64,000 nucleotides of DNA, taken from contig JAFGTS010000053.1 of assembly GCA_016933965.1 (NCBI GenBank), positions 1-64,000 on the forward strand, in the 5' to 3' direction. The notes beneath the pieces were generated by a model, which was given only the letters and a program-made list of their open reading frames with translations, was not told the origin of the DNA and ran no database searches. Each line of letters opens with the position of its first letter. The stretch's first letter is position 1. This stretch comes from Deltaproteobacteria bacterium (GTDB taxonomy: Bacteria; Desulfobacterota; Syntrophia; Syntrophales; UBA2210). This document shows positions 7,337-16,341 of the stretch, one piece after another. Both the position numbers and the translations under genes were made by a program.

Positions 7337-10300
7337 TTACACCCCCTTCCTTTCGATATTCACCATGAACGATTTGCTCTCCGGTATCATGGTGTTCGGG
7401 TCACCGATGAAAGGCGTGAGCAGGTTGGCCGCGTCGCCCGTGGTAAATATCTCGGGTTTCTTGTCGCCATGGACATATTTTCTCATGGCCGTCGTTACCC
7501 AGCCATAGTGCCAGGGGATGCCGACCTGATGAATGACCTGTCCGCCAATGTTGAAGGGTTTGAACCGCTCCGTGACGATGGCCGTGCATTCCACTTCGCC
7601 CCGCACCGATCTGACGACGATCAGGTCACCGTTCTTAACGCTTTTCAATTTCGCCAGTTCCGTGCCCATTTCAACGAACATGCCGGGCTGCATTTCGGCG
7701 AGCCATGGTGTCCAGCGCGTCATGACGCCCGTCTGCCAGTGTTCACTCACGCGATACGTCGAACAGACAAAGGGAAAACGGGGATCACAGGAGGCCCGTG
7801 ACGCCGCTTCATCGCCCTTGAGGTCGAACCGGAATATAGTGGGGTTGATGAACTGCGGTGAGAGCAGGTTTTTCTCGATGGGACACTCAAGCGGTTCGTA
7901 GTGCTCAGGGAAAGGACCGTCCTTGAGCCCCGGACCGAAGATACTTCCCACACCGTGGGGTTTCATGATGAAGGGCGGCCGGCCGGAACCGGGTGCGCCG
8001 ACACCGTCGGGGACATCGCCGACCCAGGTGGAACCGTTCCACATGATGACGGGATGTTCCTTGTCCCAGGGTTCGCCTGTTTCAGGATCAACGGAGGCTC
8101 CATTGTAGATGATCCTCCTGTTCAGAGGCCAGCACCAGGACCACTCGGAATAGAGACCGACACCGGAACGATCCTTGCCGCCGCGGCGTGCCGCGTTGTT
8201 GCCGTCCGCATTGTAGGACTGGCAGTAGAGCCAGTTGCCTGATGAGGTCGAGCCGTCGGCCTGAAGGAAAGTAAAATTAGGAACCAGGTCGCCCTTCTTG
8301 AACTGCTGGCCCTTGACCTCCCTGTCCTCCAGGAAGTAGCCGTTGATCTCCCTGGCGATGTAATTCGTATCGAGATGGCGTATCCTTCCGTCGGCGCCCA
8401 TGGGACCGTAAGGCCAGGTCATCTTGGTGAATGCCTCGGCCAGGGGACCGCCTTCTTTCTCATAGAGTTCCTTTACCTTGAAGTAGAGCTCCGTGATGAT
8501 CTCGCCGTCGGGAAGTGCGTCTCCTGGCGGTTCGACCGCTTTGTACCGCCACTGCATCCAGCGTCCGCTGTTGGTGATGCTTCCCTCTTTCTCAATGGAA
8601 GCCGCGCAGGGGAGACTGAATACCTCGGTCTTGATCTTTGCCGGGTCCATGCCGGGACCCCGCCAGAAATTACCCGTCTCCGTGTCGAATATGTTGACGT
8701 TGACCATCCAGTCCAGCTTGGTCATGGCCTGCCTTGTCTTGTTGGAACTGGCACCGCTGCAGGCGGGGTTCTGCCCCCAGGAGAAGAAGCCCGTGAATTT
8801 CCCGACGCCCATTTCATCAAAGATATTCAACCATGTATAGGTCTTACCGTCATCCAGCTTGGGAAGGTAGCCGTAAGCCTCTTCCAGTGCTGCGTTCGTT
8901 CCGTAATGTGCCCGCAGCAGGCTGGCCATGTACACGGGTGTGTTCTTCCACCAGTTCAGGCTCTTCGGCTCCTTTGTGACCGGGGTGACGGCCTTCAGGT
9001 ATTCTTCCAACGTTGTCTGCGATCCCGTCGGTGTTTTCAAATAGCCGGGGAGAATGTGGAAAAGCAGGCACTGGTCTGTTGACCCCTGGACGTTTGATTC
9101 GCCCCGGAGCGCGTTCACGCCCCCGCCGGTGACCCCCATGTTGCCCAGGAGCAGCTGAATAATTGACATGGTCCGGATATTCTGCACGCCCACCGTATGC
9201 TGGGTCCAGCCCATGGCATACATGATGGTGCCCGCTTTGCCCCTCTCGCCGGTCTTGGCGTATTCCTTGTAAACTTCAAGCAGCTTGTCCTTGGGCGTTC
9301 CCGTGATGTTCGATACCATGTCCACGTCGTACCGCGAATAGTGTTTTTTCAGGAGCTGAAATACACAGTTCGGGGCCGTGAGGGACGTGTCCTTTACGAC
9401 GACGCCCTCCGGGTCCGTCACGAAGGACCAGGTGGACTTGTTATACGCCGCTCCCTCGAGGCCCGAGAAGACACCGTTGTTATCGCCGGGCATCCTGAAA
9501 TCGGGATTTACCAGGAACGATGCGTTTGTGTAATATTTGACGTATCTTTCGTTATAGAGGCCGTTATCCAGGATGTACTTGATCATACCTCCCAGAAAAG
9601 CGATGTCCGTGCCGGACCTGAGAGGCGCGTAAAGATCGGCCTTTGCCGATGTCTGCGTGAATCTCGGGTCGACACTGATCAGTTTTGACCCCTTTTCCAT
9701 TGCTTTAGTGACGTACTTGAAGGAGATGGGGTGGTTCGAGGCGGGGTTGCTCCCCATTGCCAGGATACAATCACTGTATTGAATGTCAATCCAGTGATTG
9801 GTCATCGCGCCGCGTCCGAACGACTCTGCCAGAGCCGCAACAGTCGCGGAGTGTCAGATACGGGCCTGATGTTCAATATAAACCAGACCCAACCCCCTCA
9901 GAAATTTTTGGTACACGAAACATTCTTCGTTGTCCATGGCGGCGCTGCCCACCGATGCCAGCCCTTCGGTGCGGTTCACCACCTGGCCTTTGTCGTTTTT
10001 GAAAACGAAGCTCTCATCCCGACTTTTCTTGATGTTACGCGCAATTTTCTCCAGAGCCCATTCCCAGGTGACTTCCTTCCATTCCGTGGCATAGGGTGCC
10101 CGGTAGAGAACCTTGTCAAGCCTGTTTTTGTTCTGGGAAAGCTGGTAGATAGAACCGCCTTTGCTGCAAAGCGATCCTCTGTTGATAGGATGATCCGGAT
10201 CCCCTTCGGTATTGATTACTTTGCCGTCCCGGCTGGATACGATAATACCGCATCCGACGGAACAATAGGGGCAGATCGTGGTAGTCTCTTTCGCGTACTT

Positions 10301-10411
10301 TATCTTCAACGGCTGCGCAAAAGCGGAAACGGGCTTCAAGTTGATGCCGATGCCGCCGGCCATCAAAGCAGTACCAGAGATCTTTAGGAACCCTCGTCTG
10401 CTGACATCCAT
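7337..10411 (-). CDS. fdnG: Formate dehydrogenase catalytic subunit, selenocysteine at UGA codon 186
   Basis: A 1024-residue molybdopterin (Mo or W) enzyme in two open segments, 10411-9857 and 9853-7337, joined in frame through one TGA at 9856-9854. The sequence around it is HQARI-[UGA]-HSATVAALAESFGRGAM, the same position as the active-site selenocysteine of E. coli FdnG. A twin-arginine signal (SRRGFLKI) directs export. A [4Fe-4S] motif, CPYCSVGC...SLCSKGG, follows. The length matches the family (1015 residues in E. coli). It oxidises formate in the periplasm. The UGA is read as selenocysteine rather than as a frameshift because the frame is continuous and the conserved block resumes at once. 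Confidence 0.96.
9821..9856 (-). promoter_or_regulatory. Bacterial SECIS element of fdnG
   Basis: Directly after UGA (9856-9854) the mRNA can pair CGACU with AGUCG, with an inner stem that has a bulged U and an apical loop GGCUCUG. The loop begins 17 nt after UGA with G in first position, as expected for a SelB-binding hairpin. It is the internal standard for the other UGA candidates in this window. Confidence 0.75.
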
Positions 10412-10921
10412 AACAACGCTCTCCTTTCTTCAAAATGTTGAACAGAAACTTTTCGTGATTCGCTATTCTTACAAAACGGATTTCGTAATTTTTTTATGAA
10501 GATTACAATCCGCGTAACGCGCACCGGGTTACTGTGTTACATGATTTGCAGACGATACTCAGGATAATCGAGAACTATGTACAACATGTGACCGGTAATC
10601 ATGCCTTTTCACTCCGCAATAGCTTCCCGTGTCCGATGAGCACTGACTTCAATTGCTGACCACTGGTCATAAGTTCATTTTTTCTAGCAACGACGAGGTT
10701 CAATGTCAAGACAAATTTCAAATATCAACAGTAATTTCTACCCTTTGTGTCATAATTGACATATGAAGCTATTGAAATGATTATTACCTCGTACTGAGTG
10801 TCATTACTGTTTAGGATATCACTATTGCAATATCAATATTAAAGTGATACTTCATCACTATTATTGGTTGGAAGGTAGTGCAACAGAGCAGGCTGACAGC
10901 TTGGCTTGTTACAAACGATGG
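10412..10921. promoter_or_regulatory. Divergent AT-rich control region between fdnG and the ModE-like gene
   Basis: This is about 500 nt without a credible gene, clearly richer in A+T than its surroundings. It contains a perfect 13-bp palindrome TGACCACTGGTCA (10657-10669) and an AGTGAT-N5-ATCACT repeat (10843-10859) close to the regulator's start. AAGGAGAG for fdnG lies at about 10421-10428. No clear -24/-12 site was seen on either strand. The palindromes are candidate operators; the binding protein is unknown. Confidence 0.5.
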
Positions 10922-11317
10922 ATGTGTTTTTCAGGTCTTTATCGGGGAGAATCGGCTATCAAAATTCATTATAAAGTATGGCTTGAAAAAGACGGTCGTG
11001 TTCTTTTCGGCAGGGGACGCGAGGAACTTCTACGAGCCATTGATGAATGTGAAAGCCTCAACGCAGCGGCGAAGAAACTGAATATGTCCTACCGGGCAGC
11101 ATGGGGTCGTCTAAGGGCGTCCGAAGAACGTCTTGGAGTGAAATTGGTTGAGCATTCGAGAGGAAAGAGCATGAGCTTAACGCCGCTGGCCCGTGAACTT
11201 CTGGCTCGGTTCGACCGCCTTGAGAGAGAAATTGAAAGGCTTATAGAGAAAAACGAGGGCGGATTCTTCCAAAAAACTGAAAAGAGCGATCCTCCCGACA
11301 CCTCGAATACCATATAA
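10922..11317 (+). CDS. ModE-like winged-helix regulator (N-terminal domain only)
   Basis: The conserved part runs from KVWLEKDGRVLFGRGREEL through SLNAAAKKLNMSYRAAWGRL to RLGVKLVEHSRGKSMSLTPLA. This is the LysR-type DNA-binding domain found at the N-terminus of ModE. The molybdate-binding TOBE domains are absent, so molybdate sensing cannot be assumed. The start is uncertain. ATG 10922 is given (131 residues), but family similarity begins only at about codon 13 (ATC 10958), which has GGGGAG eight bases upstream. A GTG at 10844 is also in frame. The divergent position beside fdnGHI suggests it may control formate dehydrogenase or molybdenum genes. Confidence 0.75.
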   Translation: MCFSGLYRGESAIKIHYKVWLEKDGRVLFGRGREELLRAIDECESLNAAAKKLNMSYRAAWGRLRASEERLGVKLVEHSRGKSMSLTPLARELLARFDRLEREIERLIEKNEGGFFQKTEKSDPPDTSNTI

Positions 11318-11352
11318 ATTCCAAGGAATCCTGTAAACCAGGACGGAATCCC

Positions 11353-12006
11353 TCAATTTTCTTTTTTTCCACCTGTATGTTTTGATACACAGTACAGGGC
11401 GATGCCGAAAAGCCCGAATATGTATCCGATGCCGCCCATGATCTCCGTCCAGGAAGGACCGCTTTGACGCGATTCGAGCATGGCGGCGATCAGGGGCTTG
11501 AGCCGCGCGTCCAGGGCCTCATCTACGATCGCCCGGATTTCTTCGGGGCCGGCGCAGACACAGGGTCCTTCAGCCGGGCCCTCGCGGGGCGATGCCGTTT
11601 CCCCCGCCGTGCCGGCCGGAGACAGACCGGGTTCCTGGACGGTGTCCACTGAGGCCGGGGAAGTGTCATCCCCGGCTGATACGGTACATTCCGCCCGATG
11701 ACCCATGGATGCGTGGAGGACGATCCGAAGATCGCCCCGTTTCGGCAGCTCGAACACGAATTGTCCTCCGTCGTCGGTCGTACCCTCCAGGATCTTGACG
11801 CCCTTTTCGTCAAAAACCTCTACCCGTCCGTTCTGCACTTTCTTTCCGTCTCCGAAGTACCCTTCGGTGTAAACGGTGTTGTTTTCAACGTAGGCGAAGA
11901 GGTTGACCTTGTGCGCGAGGGCGGGTGAAAGCGCGAACAGGAAGAACCACACAACGGCGATGATGGTGGCTTGGCAGCCTCGTGTCAGGGATTTGTTCCG
12001 TTCCAT
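11353..12006 (-). CDS. nikL: NikL-type accessory subunit of a nickel ECF transporter
   Basis: A 217-residue membrane-anchored protein. It has an N-terminal signal/anchor ending ALA, then a carboxypeptidase-regulatory-like beta domain starting HKVNLFAYVENNTVYTEG. A Pro/Gly-rich linker follows, then a C-terminal transmembrane helix (IGYIFGLFGIALYCV) and a positive tail. This is the NikL/CbiL-like layout seen beside NikM in nickel energy-coupling-factor systems. It begins one base after nikM ends. No nikQ (T subunit) or nikO (ATPase) follows: the next gene is the convergent ModE-like one. Confidence 0.8.
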   Translation of the reverse strand: MERNKSLTRGCQATIIAVVWFFLFALSPALAHKVNLFAYVENNTVYTEGYFGDGKKVQNGRVEVFDEKGVKILEGTTDDGGQFVFELPKRGDLRIVLHASMGHRAECTVSAGDDTSPASVDTVQEPGLSPAGTAGETASPREGPAEGPCVCAGPEEIRAIVDEALDARLKPLIAAMLESRQSGPSWTEIMGGIGYIFGLFGIALYCVSKHTGGKKEN

Positions 12007-12007
12007 G

Positions 12008-12607
12008 TCACATCTCCAGAAGTTCCGGTTTCACCCGCTTCAGAAAGACTAGGCAGAAGGCGGTGATGATCCCCTCAATGACCATTACCGGCAGGTGGGC
12101 GATCAGGATGATCTTCGCGGGGGTCAGGAACGCCCGGTCGATGCAGGCAAGGGAGAGCGCGACGAGCAGGGCGCTCACGGCGATGGAGAGAAAACCGCAG
12201 AAAAAACCCGCGGCCATGACCGCCCGGGTGCTTCGGGTCCTCACGATCCTCCTGAAAAGGTAGAAACAGAGAACAGCGGGAAGCGCCATATTGACGGTAT
12301 TGATGCCGAGGGTCGTTATGCCGCCGAACTGGAACATCAGTGCCTGCATGGCCAGGGCCACGGCGATGGCGGGGAATGCCGTCCATCCCAATATGATACC
12401 GGTCAGGCCGTTGAGCACGAGGTGCACGCTTGAGGGACCGATTGGAACGTGGATCAGGGATGCTATGAAAAATGACGCCGAAAGAACGGCGATCTTCGGC
12501 ATATTGTGGGCATCCATTTTCTTGATTCCCACGGCAAGTCCCGCTGCGGTCGCTGCAAACCCCGCCACCAGAACGGGCGCGTTCAGAACTCCTTCGGATA
12601 TATGCAT
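12008..12607 (-). CDS. nikM: NikM/CbiM-type substrate-binding membrane subunit
   Basis: A 199-residue protein that begins MHISEGVLNAPVL. The second residue His and the nearby metal-binding N-terminus are characteristic of CbiM/NikM, where the N-terminal amine and His2 chelate Ni or Co. The family block HVPIGPSSVHLVLNGLTGIILG is present, with about six transmembrane helices. No CbiN part is fused. Placement between nikK and nikL, and nikR upstream with its operators, favour nickel over cobalt. Confidence 0.9.
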   Translation of the reverse strand: MHISEGVLNAPVLVAGFAATAAGLAVGIKKMDAHNMPKIAVLSASFFIASLIHVPIGPSSVHLVLNGLTGIILGWTAFPAIAVALAMQALMFQFGGITTLGINTVNMALPAVLCFYLFRRIVRTRSTRAVMAAGFFCGFLSIAVSALLVALSLACIDRAFLTPAKIILIAHLPVMVIEGIITAFCLVFLKRVKPELLEM

Positions 12608-12612
12608 TCGCC

Positions 12613-13380
12613 TTATCTCATGTTTTCAAACTTGACCCAGATGACGGCGCCGATCTCAACATCCTTGCCCTTTATCTGGGTATCATCCATTCCCAGCGCG
12701 GCGAATCCCCACCATCCGGCGCACGGGGCGGCGTAGGTGAACACCCCGTTCTGATCGGCCTTGATGACCTGGGTTATCAGGGACTCGTTCGGCGCTGTAT
12801 AGCTCACGCCATCGCTGCCGTTATAGAGCTCCACCTCTACTTCCGCGTACGGCACGGGCTTTCCCTTGATCTTGACGATACCCTGAAAGACATTGCCCGC
12901 ATAGAGGCCGAAGGGCCTTGTCAGAGGAACGATTTCCGTTTTCAGCCCGATTTCCTCGTCCCAGCCGTCTTCAAGACCGAAGGCACTGAGTATGACCTTT
13001 GTATAATGCACGATATAGCAGTCCTCGGCGGGTTCCCAGTAGGGCTTTGGTACCATGAAGAACTGGTACACGCCGGGACGCTTCACGGGGTACGTGACGC
13101 TCCAGGATTTTCCACCCATGAACGTCGCGGGCTTCAGGTCATCGAGAATATCCGTCGTTTGGCCGTTGAAGAACACACCAAAGCGGGCCGGCTTCTCAAG
13201 GTTCATGCCGGATTGCTCGAAGGGGTGAGCGAACATGGCATGGATCTGGACATTTTTTGCGTCCTCCGATGACAAAACCTGCTTCGTGGGAATAAGCATG
13301 CCGAAGTGGGCCGTCGCGCCCGAGACCATGACGAACATCAACGCGGCCGTTAAGAGAATAATGCTGAACATTTTTTTCAT
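12613..13380 (-). CDS. nikK: NikK-like DUF4198 periplasmic protein
   Basis: A 255-residue exported protein. Its signal peptide ends around ATAHFGML, leaving a histidine near the mature N-terminus. The body is a DUF4198 beta-sandwich ([14 protein letters not shown] and [18 protein letters not shown]). In nickel ECF loci such proteins (NikK) are thought to help capture metal outside the membrane. CAGGAGCAGG precedes the ATG. It is the first gene of the nikKML operon and has a NikR-like half site at 13409-13435. Confidence 0.85.
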   Translation of the reverse strand: MKKMFSIILLTAALMFVMVSGATAHFGMLIPTKQVLSSEDAKNVQIHAMFAHPFEQSGMNLEKPARFGVFFNGQTTDILDDLKPATFMGGKSWSVTYPVKRPGVYQFFMVPKPYWEPAEDCYIVHYTKVILSAFGLEDGWDEEIGLKTEIVPLTRPFGLYAGNVFQGIVKIKGKPVPYAEVEVELYNGSDGVSYTAPNESLITQVIKADQNGVFTYAAPCAGWWGFAALGMDDTQIKGKDVEIGAVIWVKFENMR

Positions 13381-13408
13381 GAGAACCTGCTCCTGTTTTT
13401 TTTACTCA

Positions 13409-13435
13409 ATGGCATGAAAGTAATATTCGTAACAC
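13409..13435 (-). promoter_or_regulatory. Candidate NikR operator upstream of nikK
   Basis: On the minus strand the left half is GTGTTAC followed by GAATATTACTTTC. It matches the nikR-upstream site almost base for base through GAATAT, but its right half (ATGCCAT) is degenerate. It lies about 29-55 nt before the nikK start. Confidence 0.6.
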
Positions 13436-13445
13436 CATTGAACAC

Positions 13446-13479
13446 AAAAAAAGGGGTCGCTGTCGGTTACCCCTTTTTA
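13446..13479 (-). terminator. Terminator after nikR
   Basis: AAAAAGGGGT (13447-13456) and ACCCCTTTTT (13469-13478) form a stem with an 11-12-nt loop. On the minus strand the T-rich arm follows the stem. It separates nikR from nikKML, which therefore needs its own promoter. Confidence 0.75.
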
Positions 13480-13485
13480 TTCGTT

Positions 13486-13902
13486 CTACTCCGACTCTTT
13501 TCCGAGACTTGACATGCTCAGCGTTCCATATTTGACACCCTTTACCGAGCGCAAACGGTCCGCAACTTCCTCCACATTCCGAGCCTTCCCCCTGACGACG
13601 ACCACTTCCAGGCAGTTGTCGTGGTCGAGGTGGATGTGCTGGGTGGAGACGATGATGTTCTGATAGTCATGCTGAATACTGACGAGACGGTTGAGAAGTT
13701 CCCGCTTGTGGTGATCATAGACATAGGTGATGGCCCCCGCGACCTCGCTGTCCCCGGCCCATTCCTTCCGGACCAGTTCCGCCCGTATCAGGTCGCGCAA
13801 TGCCTCCGAGCGGTTCGTGTAATTCTTGTTCCTGATGAGACGATCGAACCGGTCGAGGAGCTTTTTTTCAAGGGAGACACCAAATCGAACCAATTCAGAC
13901 AT
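13486..13902 (-). CDS. nikR: Nickel-responsive regulator NikR
   Basis: A 138-residue protein with a ribbon-helix-helix N-terminus (VRFGVSLEKKLLDRFDRLI...NRSEALRDLIR) and a C-terminal ACT-like nickel domain. The metal ligands are visible in STQHIHLDHDNCLEV: His, His and Cys in the family spacing. The start is taken at ATG 13902 (MSELVRF) because RHH similarity begins there and the operator lies just upstream. A longer in-frame ORF back to 14013 would read through that operator. With nickel bound it should repress nikKML and itself. Confidence 0.95.
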   Translation of the reverse strand: MSELVRFGVSLEKKLLDRFDRLIRNKNYTNRSEALRDLIRAELVRKEWAGDSEVAGAITYVYDHHKRELLNRLVSIQHDYQNIIVSTQHIHLDHDNCLEVVVVRGKARNVEEVADRLRSVKGVKYGTLSMSSLGKESE

Positions 13903-13913
13903 AGACACCAGCC

Positions 13914-13940
13914 GTGTTATGAATATCAGATTTGTAACAC
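13914..13940. promoter_or_regulatory. NikR operator upstream of nikR
   Basis: GTGTTAT-N13-GTAACAC is an inverted repeat with one mismatch, starting 12 nt before the nikR start. It fits the GTGTTAC-N13/14-GTAACAC form I recall as proposed for NikR in deltaproteobacteria. This implies autoregulation. Confidence 0.75.
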
Positions 13941-13986
13941 ATGTTCTTCTTGTGTCAAGAAATAAATAAGACGGCTTCGCCGTTTC

Positions 13987-14042
13987 CCCTCGATCCCTGA
14001 TCCCGTAATCCACTAATCCGTAATCCGTAATCCCTTAATCCC
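13987..14042 (-). repeat. GGATTACG tandem repeat after the cytochrome gene
   Basis: In the sense direction of the upstream cytochrome gene this reads GGATTAAG, GGATTACG, GGATTACG, GGATTAGT, GGATTACGG, with degenerate ends. It begins within ten bases of the stop codon. Confidence 0.75.
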
Positions 14043-14047
14043 GACGC

Positions 14048-15466
14048 CTACCAGGTGCGCCGGTGGCAGGTGAGGCAGGGTTCGTCCTTCTTCGTGAAGA
14101 TGCTCCGGCTGACTGATGCCGGGTGCCTTTCCGGGAGCGGTTTCATTTCCGGCGCAAGGACCGTTTTGTTCGCCGCTGCTTCGCCGTCGCGCAGGTCCGT
14201 TATGCTCAGGAAGAGCGAGCCGTTACCGTGGCATGCCGTGCACCGGGCGTTCTGCGGTGTTCTGCGGCGTATGGAGTGGGGGGTCGCCGGTTTCCAGGTG
14301 GGGGCCCGGTCGAAGTTCTTCAGGCCATCGGGACCGTAAAAATCGAAGGTTCCCTGAGTGACCGGCACGTGCCGGAGGGTCACATAGCGTTCAGGCCGCT
14401 CCCTGCATCGCTGAGGGTTCAGGCCGATCTTGAGATCCATCGAAGGGGGGTGGCTTGTGAAGACCGGCATGCCTGAGGGATCCTTGCCTACATGGCAGTT
14501 GAAACAATTTTTATAGGGAAGGGCGTGGCATACCTGGCAGCTGACCCTGTTTCTGTGGATGGCATGACAGGTCAGGGCGAAGGGTTCCTGCGAGCTCTTC
14601 GGGTCATGACAGGCGGTACACCGCGGGCGGGTTGAGACCCCGTAGCGGTCGACCGTCCCCTGTCCCTTTCCGTGCATTTCGCCGGCGCCATGACAGTCTA
14701 CGCAGGGCATTCCCGCCCGTTCACTGTGGACGTCCGGCTCCATTCCCGGATTGCGGCCACGGTATTCATCCCCCACCCTCGTTCCATGACAGGCGATGCA
14801 GCTCTCATCATCGGACGGTCGCTTCAGGAATCGGTGACCCGCCGCAAGGCCGCCGCCGACCTGGGCGGGACGGCTCACATGGCAGCCGCCGCACGTCGCG
14901 TGACAGCTCATGCAGTGCTGCTGAACGGCACCGTCCACGAAGGAAGCCTTTTCGGGGAGCTCATGTTTCCTGATGTCTATTTTCTTTTGGATCCCGGCGA
15001 GCGTTGTATGAAGACTTCCGATGCCGAGCCGCGTTATCTCCGCGTGACAGGTGCCGCATCGTTTCGATGGAGCGGGATGGGAAGGGTCCTCGATGAGGCC
15101 TTCGTGTGCTTCCCGTGGATCTTGGGTATCGGGATCACCCCCGTGGCAGGTTGCGCAGGAGATTTTTCCGTGGACGTCCTTTTTCAGGAAATCCGTGTCG
15201 ATCAGGTATTTTCTAAAAGGCTCCACCGGAGCCGCTTCCCCGCCTCACCCCTCTCTGTCGTCATCTGCGGACCGGCAGCCGGTGCCGGCCGATCCATCGG
15301 TCTGGACACCAGTCAGGCCCTTCAGCCCCTCCTCGCTGGTGTGGCAGGTGATGCAGCCATCGGAAGCAATGGATACGGACGGTATGGTCATTACGAAAAG
15401 AAACAGCAACAACGGCAGTATTATGATGTATGAAGCATCAGGGATGCGGTGTCTCCTTCGTTTCAT
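14048..15466 (-). CDS. Multihaem c-type cytochrome with in-frame UGA (candidate selenoprotein, Sec74)
   Basis: Two segments in one continuous frame are separated only by TGA at 15247-15245. The first (start ATG 15466, AAAGGA eight bases before) encodes a signal peptide (n-region KRRRHR, long hydrophobic core) and one haem motif, CITCH. The second has eleven more CXXCH motifs (CATCH, CGTCH, CMSCH, CGGCH, CIACH, CVDCH, CTACH, CQVCH, CFNCH, CTACH, CLTCH) but no export signal of its own. The joined product is 472 residues with 12 haem motifs and an EG-[UGA]-GGEAAP junction. It follows resB and ccsA, whose products attach haem to exported cytochromes. Alternatives are a nonsense-mutated pseudogene or a sequence error. 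The intact frames on both sides and the hairpin after UGA favour recoding. Confidence 0.75.
15219..15247 (-). promoter_or_regulatory. Candidate SECIS hairpin in the multihaem cytochrome gene
   Basis: After the UGA (15247-15245), GGCUCC and GGAGCC form a perfect 6-bp stem (15233-15219) closed by the loop GGU. The loop starts 18 nt after UGA and has G in its first two positions, within the loose bacterial SECIS rule. Such short GC hairpins also occur by chance. Confidence 0.5.
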
Positions 15467-15509
15467 GCCCCGATCCTTTATGATGATCATCGGTAACCCC
15501 CGTCATCCG

Positions 15510-16337
15510 TCACATGTAGCTGTGCAGGCCGGCAAGAATATAATTGACGCCGAGATATGTGAATATCACGGCGGCGAATCCGATTATCGCCAGAAGGGAC
15601 ATCCTGAGTCCCCGCCACCCCCGGGTGACCCGCGCATGCAGATAGGTACCGTAAATAAGCCAGGTTATGAAAGACCAGGTCTCCTTCGGGTCCCATCCCC
15701 AGTAACGACCCCAGGCCATGTCGGCCCATGCCGCGCCCGTCACGATCCCCAGGGTGAGGAGGACGAAGCCGATGGAGATCATTCGATAGGTCACTTCATC
15801 AAGGAGTTCCTTGTCGGGGAGCAATGAAACGAAACGGCCGACCTCTTGACGCTTTACAAGATACATGATGCTGGTGGCGAAAGAGATGGCGAAACAGGCA
15901 TAGGCGAGAAAGGAACTCATTACGTGACTGATCAGCCAGTTGCTTTGCAGTGCCGGGATCAGGGGCTCTATTTCACCGGCGACCCTCCCCGACAGCGACG
16001 CGTAGGCAAGAAGCAGAAAGGCAAAGAAACAGGAGACGGCGCCGATCAGACTGCCGCGGTACCGTTTTCTCATGAAAAGAAGCATGACCGTGATGGACCA
16101 TGAAAAGAATACCAGCGATTCGTAGAAATTTGCCAGAGGGGCGTGGCCGTATCCGATATGGTAGGAATGGACCCACCTGAGAATTATGGCGGCAGTCTGT
16201 GTAATAAAACCGATGACGGTGATGACCGCCGCGCCCCTGTTTGTTCTATCGCTCCGGAATATGAAGGCCGTCAGGAACAGGAATGCTGAAAAGAAATACA
16301 CAAAGGTGACGATGCTGATCAGGTAGGTATCCTTCAT
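15510..16337 (-). CDS. ccsA: Cytochrome c biogenesis protein CcsA/ResC
   Basis: A 275-residue membrane protein with about eight helices and the tryptophan-rich haem-handling WWD motif WGRYWGWDPKETWSF. External histidines (RWVHSYH, ISHVMSS, YLHARV) are placed for haem ligation. With ResB it forms the System II cytochrome c synthetase. The start is at ATG 16337 (MKDTYLIS), four bases after resB. The ORF is open further upstream, but that part is resB coding sequence. The cytochrome gene follows 43 nt downstream, so the three genes probably form one operon. Confidence 0.93.
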   Translation of the reverse strand: MKDTYLISIVTFVYFFSAFLFLTAFIFRSDRTNRGAAVITVIGFITQTAAIILRWVHSYHIGYGHAPLANFYESLVFFSWSITVMLLFMRKRYRGSLIGAVSCFFAFLLLAYASLSGRVAGEIEPLIPALQSNWLISHVMSSFLAYACFAISFATSIMYLVKRQEVGRFVSLLPDKELLDEVTYRMISIGFVLLTLGIVTGAAWADMAWGRYWGWDPKETWSFITWLIYGTYLHARVTRGWRGLRMSLLAIIGFAAVIFTYLGVNYILAGLHSYM

Positions 16338-16341
16338 GAGA

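Noticed and set aside
9854-9856. A frameshift or pseudogene in formate dehydrogenase, or general reassignment of UGA
   Set aside because: The TGA is exactly at the known selenocysteine position, and UGA ends ordinary genes elsewhere in the window.
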